Translations under genes and position numbers: made by a program | In this document: positions 1 through 6,129 of the stretch, piece after piece | Position numbering within the stretch: position 1 is the first letter of the stretch | How the letters are laid out: the number at the start of each line of letters is the position of its first letter | Assembly: GCA_964490275.1 (NCBI GenBank) | Contig: CAZBBL010000103.1 | Coordinates: 1-7,591 of the forward strand | DNA from: JAGBWK01 sp964490275 | Lineage (GTDB): Bacteria; Bacteroidota; Bacteroidia; Bacteroidales; Muribaculaceae | Length of the DNA stretch: 7,591 nucleotides | Reading direction: 5' to 3' | Notes under the pieces: model-generated | The model's database searches: none | Told to the model about the DNA's origin: nothing | The model's input: only the letters and a program-made list of their open reading frames with translations

Positions 1-158
1 AATGAATTTCGCCCCTACAAACATGGCGCATGCCTTTGAGGTGGAAGCGTTTGAGGATGAGGAGTTTGAGGATGAGGAGTTTGAGGGTGGCGGGCGAAAT
101 GAATTTCGCCCCTACAAACATGGCGCATGCCTTTGAGGTGGAAGCGTTTGAGGATGAG
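1..158. repeat. 61-bp perfect direct repeat with palindromic core
   Basis: Bases 1-61 are repeated exactly at 98-158, an offset of 97 bases. The unit begins AATGAATTTCGCCCCTAC. In the second copy the preceding bases complete a palindrome, GGGCGAAAT (92-100), GA, ATTTCGCCC (103-111), able to form a 9-bp stem. The first copy starts at the window edge, so its left arm is probably just outside. Between the copies lies a 15-bp tandem duplication (TTTGAGGATGAGGAG at 50-64 and 65-79). GTAGGGGCG...CGCCC palindromes of this general kind occur as interspersed repeats in many bacterial genomes; that is from memory and unchecked. No convincing gene covers the region: the reading frame through the first copy hits a stop in the CTTTGA step, and no homology is apparent. 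Confidence 0.85.
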
Positions 159-189
159 AGCTTGGTTGAGGTGGGCGGGCTAAGACGCA

Positions 190-219
190 GCGAAGCGGCT
201 CCGGGAGGAGTCGCTTCGC
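190..219. repeat. Long hairpin 3' of asnS
   Basis: GCGAAGCGGCTCC (190-202) pairs with GGAGTCGCTTCGC (207-219) around a GGGA loop, giving a 13-bp stem with one G-T wobble. It lies 27 bases beyond the asnS stop codon, so it would be transcribed at the 3' end of the asnS message. Read on the minus strand it has no following T run, so it is not a classical intrinsic terminator. It could be an RNA 3'-end stabiliser, or a repetitive extragenic palindrome like the neighbouring repeat at 92-111. Confidence 0.6.
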
Positions 220-245
220 GTAAGGGGATATCGTGGTTGACGTGA

Positions 246-1634
246 TTAAAATTCGGCGTTGTTGGGTGTGCGCGGGAAGGGGATCACGTCGCGGATGTTG
301 GTCATGCCGGTTACGAAGAGCACGAGGCGTTCGAAGCCGAGGCCGAAGCCCGAGTGGGGCACGGTGCCGAAGCGACGAGTGTCGAGATACCACCACATGT
401 CTTTCATGGGGATATTGAGTTCTTCGATGCGTTTCATGAGTTTGTCGTAGCTTTCTTCACGTTCGCTACCGCCAATGATTTCGCCGATTTTTGGGAAGAG
501 AACGTCCATGGCGCGGACGGTCTTGTCGTCGTCGTTGAGCTTCATGTAGAAGGCTTTGATTTCTTTGGGGTAGTCGGTGAGGATTACAGGGCGTTTGAAG
601 TGTTCCTCGACGAGGTAGCGTTCGTGCTCGCTTTGGAGGTCGGCGCCCCAGTAGACGGGGAATTCAAATTTTTTGCCTGATGCTTCGAGGATTTTGACGC
701 CTTCGGTGTAAGGGAGGCGTACGAAGTCGCTTGCGATGACTTCTTCGAGGCGCTGTATGAGTTCGGCATCGTACATCTGCTGGAGGAATTCGATGTCGTC
801 GCGGCAGGTGTCGAGGGCGTAACGGATACAGTATTTGATGAAGTCTTCGGCGAGGTCCATGTTGTCGACGATGTCGTTGAAGGCTACTTCGGGCTCAATC
901 ATCCAGAACTCGGCCAGGTGGCGCGGAGTGTTGGAGTTTTCGGCGCGGAATGTCGGGCCGAAGGTGTAGATTGCACCTAAGGCTGTAGCGCCGAGCTCGC
1001 CTTCGAGCTGACCCGAGACGGTAAGGGCGGTGGGTTTACCAAAGAAGTCGGCTGAGTAGTCGACGTTGCCGTCGTCGGTTTTGGGGAGGTCGTTAAGGTT
1101 GAGTGTTGTCACTTGGAACATGGCGCCGGCGCCTTCACAGTCGCTGGCTGTAATCAGCGGGGTGTTGAGGTAGAAGAAGCCACGTTCTTGGAAATATTTG
1201 TGGATAGCGAAGGCCAGGGCGCTACGTACGCGCAACACTGCGCCGAAGGTGTTGGTGCGGGGGCGCAGGTGGGCGATGTCGCGGAGAAACTCAAGGGTGT
1301 GGCCTTTCTTTTGGAGGGGATATTGGTCGGGGTTTGCAGTGCCGTAGACCTCGAGGGTTTTGGCTTGCACTTCGACTGATTGGCCTTTGCCCATCGACTC
1401 AACTAAGAGGCCTTCGACGTGGATGCTGGCGCCGGTGGTGATAGGTTTGAGTTGCTCGTCGGTGAATGTGCTCATGTCGAACACAATCTGGAGGTTTTTG
1501 ATAGTTGAGCCGTCGTTTAAGGCGACAAACTGTACGTGTTTGTTGCCTCGACGAGTGCGCACCCAACCTTTGACGCTGACCTGTTGGCCTACGAGGGCGG
1601 GGTTGGTTATATCTACGATTTTAGTACGTTTCAT
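246..1634 (-). CDS. asnS: Asparaginyl-tRNA synthetase
   Basis: This cytosolic class IIb aminoacyl-tRNA synthetase charges tRNA-Asn with asparagine using ATP. The 462-residue length is normal for the bacterial enzyme. An N-terminal OB-fold anticodon-binding domain covers about residues 17-103 (VSVKGWVRTRRG is its first strand). The catalytic domain carries motif 1 (around 146-160), motif 2 (FRAENSNTPRHLAEFW, 229-244) and motif 3 (GFGLGFERLVLF, 429-440), followed by RDVIPFPRTP near the C-terminus. Motif 2 with RHLAEFWMIEPE and the PFPR ending point to AsnRS rather than AspRS. The ATG at 1632-1634 lies 12 bases after the stop of the upstream pseudouridine synthase gene, with no promoter or terminator between, so the two are probably co-transcribed. 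No Shine-Dalgarno sequence is visible. Nothing is broken or missing. Presence of AsnRS implies direct Asn-tRNA charging rather than sole reliance on the amidotransferase route. Confidence 0.97.
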   Translation of the reverse strand: MKRTKIVDITNPALVGQQVSVKGWVRTRRGNKHVQFVALNDGSTIKNLQIVFDMSTFTDEQLKPITTGASIHVEGLLVESMGKGQSVEVQAKTLEVYGTANPDQYPLQKKGHTLEFLRDIAHLRPRTNTFGAVLRVRSALAFAIHKYFQERGFFYLNTPLITASDCEGAGAMFQVTTLNLNDLPKTDDGNVDYSADFFGKPTALTVSGQLEGELGATALGAIYTFGPTFRAENSNTPRHLAEFWMIEPEVAFNDIVDNMDLAEDFIKYCIRYALDTCRDDIEFLQQMYDAELIQRLEEVIASDFVRLPYTEGVKILEASGKKFEFPVYWGADLQSEHERYLVEEHFKRPVILTDYPKEIKAFYMKLNDDDKTVRAMDVLFPKIGEIIGGSEREESYDKLMKRIEELNIPMKDMWWYLDTRRFGTVPHSGFGLGFERLVLFVTGMTNIRDVIPFPRTPNNAEF

Positions 1635-1646
1635 TATAGGATTGGG

Positions 1647-3245
1647 TTATTCGAATGAGCCCATTTTGAGGTAGTTGACTTCATCTTGTGTGAGGTAGCG
1701 CCAACGGCCTCTGGGGAGGTTCTTTTTGGTAAGTCCGGCGAAGTAGACGCGGTCGAGTTTGGTGACGTGATAGCCGAGCGATTCGAAGATGCGGCGCACG
1801 ATACGGTTGCGGCCTGAGTGGATTTCGATACCGGCTTGGTTGCGGTCTTTCTCGGTGGCGTAAGAGATAGCGTCGGCGTGGATAGGGCCGTCGTCGAGGT
1901 CGATGCCGTCGGCGATGCGTTGCATATCTTCTTCGGCGATGTCTTTGTCACACCATACGTGGTAGATTTTTTTCTTTACGTATTTGGGGTGTGTGAGTTT
2001 AGAAGCGAGGTCACCGTCGTTGGTGAGCAAGAGGACACCGGTAGTGTTGCGGTCGAGACGACCTACGGGGTAGATACGTTCGTTGCAAGCGCCTTTGACG
2101 AGGTCGAGGACGGTGGTGCGGCCGTTGGGGTCGTCGCTGGTGGTGACGCAATCCTTGGGTTTATTCAGAAGGATGTAGCATTTATTTTCGAGTGTCACTA
2201 CTTTTTCGTCGTATTCGACGGTGTCGGCGTGAGAGATTTTGGTGCCGAGCTCGGTGACGACGTTGCCGTTGACTTTCACGAGGCCTTGTTTGATAAATTC
2301 GTCGGCTTCACGGCGAGAGCAGATGCCTGCGTTGGCCATGAATTTGTTGAGACGTATTTGCTCGTTGGGGTCGGGAATGGGCATTTCGTATTCGACGCGT
2401 TTTGGACGCGGGGTGAAGCTCTTGCCTTGGCGGGGCATCTGGTTGTTGAAGCCTCCTTGACGGTTGTTGAAGCCACCTTGGCGGTTGTTGAAGCCGCCTT
2501 GGCGATTGTTGTAGCCGCCTTGACGGTTGTTGTAGCCACCTTGACGGTTGTTGTAGCCGTTATTGTTGTAGCCGCCCTGGCGGTTGCCATAACCGTTGTT
2601 ATAGCCGCCTTGGCGATTGTTGTTGTAGCCGTTGTTGTAACCACCTTGACGGTTGTAGCCACCATTGTTGTAGCCACCCTGACGGTTGCCATAGTTGTTG
2701 TAGCGGCGGGGTTGGTAGTTGTTACCTTCTTGCTGCTGGGTGTTTTGGGTGAATCCTTCGGTAGTTTGCGGAGTAGCTTGATCTTTGTTTTCTACTTGAG
2801 CAGCATCAGCGTCGACAGCGTTAAATTCTTGATGGTTGGGGCGTTGGTAGTTGTTGTAGGGGCGATTGTTGTAGCCGCCGTTGTTGTAGCCACCTTGGCG
2901 ATTGTAGCCGCCGTTGTTGTAGCCACCTTGACGGTTGTAGCCACCGTTGTTGTAACCACCTTGACGGTTGTAACCGCCGTTGTTGTAGCCGCCCTGACGG
3001 TTGTAGCCACCTTGGCGATTGTAGCCACCTTGACGGTTGTAGCCGTTGTTGTAGCCACCGTTGTTGTAGCGATTGTTGTAGTCGCGTTCTTGGGTTTGAT
3101 TGTCGGCGTTGTTTTCGTCGGCGTTTTGAGCTGGGTTGTAGTCTACTTTCTCAAAGCGCTGATTGTCTGCAGCGGAAGCGTTGTCATTCATCCCCCGATT
3201 TTCTCCAATTCTGGGGCGTTTTGGTTTTTTCTCGTTGGTATCCAT
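1647..3245 (-). CDS. rluB: RluB-type rRNA pseudouridine synthase with long N/G/Y-rich repeat domain
   Basis: The C-terminal ~240 residues are a complete RsuA/RluB/RluE/RluF-family pseudouridine synthase. An S4 RNA-binding domain spans about 295-345 (RLNKFMANAGICSRREADEF). The catalytic domain starts at YILLNKPKDCVTTSDDP (358-373), with the catalytic aspartate at Asp398 in GRLDRNTTG and a conserved HSGRNRIVRRIFESLGY segment (476-492). The family isomerises a specific uridine in rRNA; DDPNGRTTVLDLV resembles RluB (23S rRNA), but the exact target is inferred. Family enzymes are usually about 230-300 residues; this one is 532 because of an N-terminal low-complexity extension. That extension has two Asn/Gly/Tyr/Gln/Arg-rich blocks (about 55-135 and 178-270), split by an acidic Gln/Thr-rich linker. 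The start at ATG 3243-3245 gives a Lys/Arg-rich beginning; a second Met at residue 19 is a possible alternative. A promoter lies about 100 bases upstream and asnS follows after 12 bases. The extension may bind RNA or act as a disordered, condensate-forming region (inference). Confidence 0.9.
   Translation of the reverse strand: MDTNEKKPKRPRIGENRGMNDNASAADNQRFEKVDYNPAQNADENNADNQTQERDYNNRYNNGGYNNGYNRQGGYNRQGGYNRQGGYNNGGYNRQGGYNNGGYNRQGGYNNGGYNRQGGYNNGGYNNRPYNNYQRPNHQEFNAVDADAAQVENKDQATPQTTEGFTQNTQQQEGNNYQPRRYNNYGNRQGGYNNGGYNRQGGYNNGYNNNRQGGYNNGYGNRQGGYNNNGYNNRQGGYNNRQGGYNNRQGGFNNRQGGFNNRQGGFNNQMPRQGKSFTPRPKRVEYEMPIPDPNEQIRLNKFMANAGICSRREADEFIKQGLVKVNGNVVTELGTKISHADTVEYDEKVVTLENKCYILLNKPKDCVTTSDDPNGRTTVLDLVKGACNERIYPVGRLDRNTTGVLLLTNDGDLASKLTHPKYVKKKIYHVWCDKDIAEEDMQRIADGIDLDDGPIHADAISYATEKDRNQAGIEIHSGRNRIVRRIFESLGYHVTKLDRVYFAGLTKKNLPRGRWRYLTQDEVNYLKMGSFE
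2451..2555 (-). repeat. Five tandem 21-bp repeats, (Y/F)NNRQGG
   Basis: Within the pseudouridine synthase gene, residues 231-265 are five consecutive seven-residue units: three YNNRQGG followed by two FNNRQGG. They are encoded by 21-bp tandem repeats and lie just before the S4 domain. The Tyr-to-Phe switch keeps an aromatic at the same position. A sixth partial unit (FNNQ) follows. More degenerate GGYNNGYNNNRQ-type repeats continue towards the N-terminus, to about residue 183 (base 2699). Confidence 0.95.
2874..3005 (-). repeat. Four tandem 33-bp repeats, YNRQGGYNNGG
   Basis: Residues 81-124 of the pseudouridine synthase are four exact copies of the 11-residue unit YNRQGGYNNGG, preceded by two YNRQGG half units (69-80). 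At the DNA level the four copies (2874-2906, 2907-2939, 2940-2972, 2973-3005) differ at several positions, for example the Asn-Arg pair as AATCGC or AACCGT on the coding strand. All the differences are synonymous. Confidence 0.95.
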
Positions 3246-3349
3246 AGTGTTTTTTAATGTAACAAAGTCTGCCTCTCGGCGGGTTTGGGTTGAAATATTT
3301 AAAATAAACGTGTTTCCTAATGAACTGTAAATAGTTGCGTTATTTCGTG

Positions 3350-3380
3350 CAAATATAATGCATAAGAATTTATCTGCAAA
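3350..3380 (-). promoter_or_regulatory. Bacteroidetes-type promoter for the rluB-asnS unit
   Basis: On the minus strand TTTG (3380-3377) is followed after 19 bases by TATATTTG (3357-3350), matching the sigma-ABfr consensus TTTG-N19-21-TAnnTTTG. Transcription would start near 3343, leaving a leader of about 100 bases that is A/T-rich near the start codon (ATTAAAAAACACT before ATG). The promoter lies just beyond the purB terminator, so the downstream genes need not depend on purB transcription. Confidence 0.8.
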
Positions 3381-3393
3381 AACAATTTAAGTT

Positions 3394-3436
3394 AAAAAAG
3401 CGGCTACCATGCAGATTTTTTTGTATGGCAGCCGCT
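3394..3436 (-). terminator. Intrinsic terminator of purB
   Basis: On the minus strand AGCGGCT and AGCCGCT (3436-3430 and 3405-3399) pair. After one mismatch (3429/3406) the inner arms TGCATGG/CCATACA-type sequences (3428-3422 with 3413-3407) pair with one G-T wobble, closing a loop of A residues. Six T residues follow on the transcript side (bases 3399-3394). The hairpin begins 22 bases after the purB stop codon. It has no T run on the plus-strand side, so it acts in one direction. Confidence 0.88.
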
Positions 3437-3457
3437 ATAATCTATATGAATCAAGTC

Positions 3458-4801
3458 TTAGTAACCGACGTAGGTTGCGGGCGAGAGGCGATGGAGCTCG
3501 GCTTTGACGTCGTCGCTGACGTTGAGGGTGTCGATAAATGCGGCGATACTTTCGGCGGTGACTACGCTATTGACGCGTGTAAGTTCTTTGAGGGTTTCGT
3601 AGGGTTTGGGGTAGCCTTCGCGACGGAGGATGGTTTGGATGCCTTCGGCTACGACGTTCCACATTGAGTTGAGGTCGTCGCTGATGGCTTTTTCGTTGAG
3701 GATGAGTTTGTCGATGCCTTTGAGGGTGCTTGCCAGGGCGATAAGCATGTGGCCGAGGGGCACACCGACGTTGCGGAGCACGGTAGAGTCGGTCAAATCG
3801 CGTTGCAGGCGCGAGACGGGGAGCTTCGAGGCGAGGTGTTGGAGTATGGCGTTTGCGATGCCGAGGTTGCCTTCGGAGTTTTCGAAGTCGATGGGGTTTA
3901 CTTTGTGGGGCATTGCGGATGAGCCAACTTCGCCGGCTTTGATTTTCTGTTTGAAATATTCCATGGAGATATACATCCAGATGTCGCGGTCGAGGTCGAG
4001 GATGATGGTGTTGATGCGGCGCAGGGCGTCGAACAGGGCGGCGAGGTTGTCGTAGTTGCTGATTTGAGTGGTGAAGGCCTCGCGTTGTATGCCGAGGCGG
4101 TTGCTGAGGAATTGTGCTGCGAAGTCTTGCCAATTGATTTGGGGATAGGCTGTAAGGTGGGCGTTGAAGTTGCCGGTAGCGCCACCAAATTTGCCGCTGA
4201 TGGGGGTTTGGTCGAGGGCGTTGAGTTGTTGGCGCAGGCGGTAGCTAAACACGCGAATTTCTTTGCCTAAGCGTGTAGGCGAGGCGGGTTGGCCGTGGGT
4301 TTTGGCGAGCATGGGTATGTCGGCCCAGGCGTCGGCGCGCTGCTCGAGTTGCTCGATGAGGTTAAGGAGCATTGGGCGATAGACGTCGGCGATGGCCTCT
4401 TTGATTGACATGGGCACGGAGGTGTTGTTGATGTCTTGGGAGGTAAGGCCGAAGTGGATAAACTCTTTGTAGGGGTCGAGGCCGAGGCGGTCGAATTGTT
4501 CTTTGAGGAAGTATTCGACGGCTTTGACGTCGTGGTTGGTGACACTCTCAATCTCTTTGATGCGTGCAGCTTGGTCGACAGAGAAGTTGCGATAGATGTC
4601 GCGCAGATGGTCGAACGTGGTCGAGGGGATGGCAGCCAGCTGAGGCAGAGGTATCTCGCAGAGGGCGATGAAATATTCGACCTCTACTCTTACGCGATAG
4701 CGTATGAGGGCATACTCCGAGAAATAGTTGTCGAGCGGTTGTGTTTTTGAGCGATAACGTCCGTCGATAGGCGAAACGGCGGTCAGTGAAGTTAAGTCCA
4801 T
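3458..4801 (-). CDS. purB: Adenylosuccinate lyase
   Basis: This cytosolic enzyme acts twice in purine synthesis, eliminating fumarate from SAICAR to give AICAR and from adenylosuccinate to give AMP. The 447-residue length matches the E. coli type of PurB (about 456), and the start SLTAVSPIDGRYRSKT is typical of that subgroup. Visible active-site segments are NHDVKAVEYFLK (89-100), HFGLTSQD (116-123), KTHGQPASPT with catalytic His169 (167-176), and the fumarase/lyase superfamily signature GSSAMPHKVNPIDFENSEGN (293-312), whose mobile-loop Ser295 is the expected general base. All key residues are present. The ATG at 4799-4801 follows a well-formed Bacteroidetes promoter by about 80 bases and lacks a Shine-Dalgarno sequence. 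A strong terminator follows, so the gene is likely transcribed alone, divergently from the tRNA-Val gene. Confidence 0.97.
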   Translation of the reverse strand: MDLTSLTAVSPIDGRYRSKTQPLDNYFSEYALIRYRVRVEVEYFIALCEIPLPQLAAIPSTTFDHLRDIYRNFSVDQAARIKEIESVTNHDVKAVEYFLKEQFDRLGLDPYKEFIHFGLTSQDINNTSVPMSIKEAIADVYRPMLLNLIEQLEQRADAWADIPMLAKTHGQPASPTRLGKEIRVFSYRLRQQLNALDQTPISGKFGGATGNFNAHLTAYPQINWQDFAAQFLSNRLGIQREAFTTQISNYDNLAALFDALRRINTIILDLDRDIWMYISMEYFKQKIKAGEVGSSAMPHKVNPIDFENSEGNLGIANAILQHLASKLPVSRLQRDLTDSTVLRNVGVPLGHMLIALASTLKGIDKLILNEKAISDDLNSMWNVVAEGIQTILRREGYPKPYETLKELTRVNSVVTAESIAAFIDTLNVSDDVKAELHRLSPATYVGY

Positions 4802-4887
4802 GATAGAATAATGAGAGTGAAACTATTGGAATACAAAAGATTTGGGCGAGGTAGCGACACGCTTGCCGACAAGCCCTAAAGCGACTA

Positions 4888-4919
4888 CAAAGGTACGGCA
4901 AACGGCGTGGTCGGGCAAA
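4888..4919 (-). promoter_or_regulatory. Bacteroidetes-type promoter for purB
   Basis: On the minus strand TTTG (4919-4916) is followed after 20 bases by TACCTTTG (4895-4888), a full match to TAnnTTTG. It predicts a start near 4881 and a leader of roughly 80 bases before the purB ATG. No riboswitch-like fold of the purine type is evident in that short leader. Confidence 0.82.
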
Positions 4920-4956
4920 TATTTTAGAGAAAAAAAAGAAAAATTTGGCCGAAAAA

Positions 4957-4987
4957 TTTGGAGAATCAAAAATTTGTCGTACCTTTG
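4957..4987 (+). promoter_or_regulatory. Bacteroidetes-type promoter for tRNA-Val
   Basis: TTTG (4957-4960), 19 bases, then TACCTTTG (4980-4987), with the same -7 box sequence as the divergent purB promoter. The tRNA starts 17 bases after the box. An A-rich tract upstream (4926-4943) could act as an UP-like element, as expected for stable RNA genes; this last point is inference. The two -33 elements of the divergent promoters are only 37 bases apart. Confidence 0.85.
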
Positions 4988-5004
4988 CAACGCAATTCCG
5001 CAAG

Positions 5005-5079
5005 GGGCGCTTAGCTCAGCTGGTTCAGAGCGTCTGCCTTACAAGCAGAGGGTCGGGGGTTCGAATCCCTCAGCGCCCA
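5005..5079 (+). tRNA. tRNA-Val (anticodon TAC)
   Basis: A full cloverleaf can be drawn. The acceptor stem is GGGCGCT (5005-5011) with AGCGCCC (5072-5078) and discriminator A5079. The D stem is GCTC/GAGC, and the anticodon stem is TCTGC (5033-5037) with GCAGA (5045-5049) around the loop CTTACAA. The T arm is GGGGG-TTCGAAT-CCCTC with one G-T pair. The anticodon TAC (5040-5042) reads valine codons GTA/GTG. The 3' CCA is not encoded (the gene continues CCC), so it would be added by the CCA-adding enzyme. Confidence 0.96.
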
Positions 5080-5086
5080 CCCAAAC

Positions 5087-5128
5087 AAGAGGCTGTCAAA
5101 ACAACTTGGCAGCCTCTTAATTTTTTTT
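5087..5128 (+). terminator. Intrinsic terminator after tRNA-Val
   Basis: AAGAGGCTGTCAA (5087-5099) pairs with TTGGCAGCCTCTT (5106-5118) with one wobble around a six-base loop, and a run of eight T (5121-5128) follows. It begins 8 bases after the tRNA and ends 14 bases before the glycosyltransferase start codon, so it should largely separate the two genes. Confidence 0.92.
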
Positions 5129-5142
5129 ACTAAGAATCTGCC

Positions 5143-6129
5143 ATGACGTCACCCACCGTAAGCATACTATTATTAACCTACAATCAGCAAGACACCATAG
5201 CTCGCGCTATCGAGTCGGTGTTGGCGCAGCGTTGCGACTTCGAGGTGGAGATAATTCTCGCCGACGATTGTTCGAGCGACGACACGGTGGCGATATGTCG
5301 CAGATATGCCGAGGCAAATCCATCAATCCGGCTCATTGTGAACGCCCGCAATAAGGGGCTGGTAGACAACTACTACGATTGTCTGTTGGAGGCACGCGGC
5401 AAGTATATAGCCGACTGTGCCGGCGACGACTATTGGGTAGACCCCGAGCGATTGGCAAAGCAGGTGGCAATAATGGAGCAGCACCCCGAGGTGGAAGTTG
5501 TTCATGCCGATTGGCTCTATGTTGACGCTAAGACCGGCGCTACAAGCGTGCCACGCTCACGCACCGGAGCGATGGTTCATCGCCAAGCGTTGGAACATGG
5601 TCGCGATGTCATCGCTTCACTGCTGTCGGCAGCCAACGCTCCGGCGCCGACGATAATGCTCAGCACGGCAATCTACCGACGCGCGTCGGCGATGGAAATC
5701 TACAATCGAGAACCCGAATTGCTACGCAGCGCCGACTATCCGTGTGAAGACTTGCAGCTGCTCTGTGCCCTACTCTATCGCGGAGATTTGGCTTTTGTGC
5801 CCGATGTGGCGCTCCACTACAGCGTTGGGCAGACGTCGATTTCGTCGACCGAAGATTATGCCAAGACTTTCCGCTTTTATTACGGCACTACCCTACTGCG
5901 TCTGCGCCTGATTGAGCGATTTGATATCCACGATAGCAGGGTCGACCGCTATATGAGCCACATAGCCCACTATCTGTTGATGCAAGCCTACCACGGGCTA
6001 CTGCCCGAGCAACGCGATATGGCGGTGAAGCTGATGCGCGACCACGCTATCGCCCGCAGCCTGAAGACGCGTATCATATCGCTGATTACATCTATCAAGC
6101 CGCTGTGGCGTCTGATGGTCAGAAGGTAG
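5143..6129 (+). CDS. Family 2 glycosyltransferase
   Basis: This 328-residue protein has a GT-A fold of the Glycos_transf_2 type, which transfers a sugar from a nucleotide-sugar donor, usually in surface polysaccharide or lipopolysaccharide assembly; donor and acceptor cannot be read from sequence. Visible motifs are the opening strand VSILLLTYNQQDTIARAIES (6-25), the nucleotide-binding ADDCSSDDT (40-48), and the region GKYIADCAGDDYWVDPERL (86-104), whose Asp95-Asp96 correspond to the metal-binding DxD site. A later PCEDLQL (200-206) probably supplies the catalytic acidic residue. There is no signal peptide or clear transmembrane helix. The basic, hydrophobic C-terminus (LKTRIISLITSIKPLWRLMVRR region, 307-328) could associate peripherally with the membrane. 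The ATG follows the tRNA terminator closely, with no recognisable promoter or Shine-Dalgarno sequence. Its 3' end overlaps the convergent next gene by 11 bases. No other polysaccharide genes are visible nearby. Confidence 0.9.
   Translation: MTSPTVSILLLTYNQQDTIARAIESVLAQRCDFEVEIILADDCSSDDTVAICRRYAEANPSIRLIVNARNKGLVDNYYDCLLEARGKYIADCAGDDYWVDPERLAKQVAIMEQHPEVEVVHADWLYVDAKTGATSVPRSRTGAMVHRQALEHGRDVIASLLSAANAPAPTIMLSTAIYRRASAMEIYNREPELLRSADYPCEDLQLLCALLYRGDLAFVPDVALHYSVGQTSISSTEDYAKTFRFYYGTTLLRLRLIERFDIHDSRVDRYMSHIAHYLLMQAYHGLLPEQRDMAVKLMRDHAIARSLKTRIISLITSIKPLWRLMVRR

Noticed and set aside
30..245. A 71-codon plus-strand frame through the repeat region, giving Arg/Leu and Glu-rich peptide repeats
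   Set aside because: The composition follows from the DNA repeats, other frames are equally open or closed, and there is no promoter or family resemblance. I treat it as non-coding repeat.
2436..3083. CRISPR-like array, because of regular 21- and 33-bp repeats
   Set aside because: The repeats are contiguous without unique spacers, stay in frame, and encode a peptide repeat inside a real gene.
1818..3257. A 479-codon open frame on the plus strand, Val/Ala-rich
   Set aside because: It is antisense to the pseudouridine synthase gene. Its long hydrophobic Val/Ala runs are simply the complement of the Asn/Gly/Tyr repeat codons, and the opposite strand has clear S4 and catalytic motifs.
4548..5003. 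A 151-codon minus-strand frame with a poly-Phe run
   Set aside because: It overlaps the start of purB in another frame and crosses both divergent promoters. The Phe run is just the A-rich upstream tract of the tRNA promoter read on the other strand.
5005..5142. tRNA-Val 3' end as an attachment site for a mobile island
   Set aside because: There is no integrase and no second copy of the tRNA 3' end in the window, and the terminator directly following looks native.
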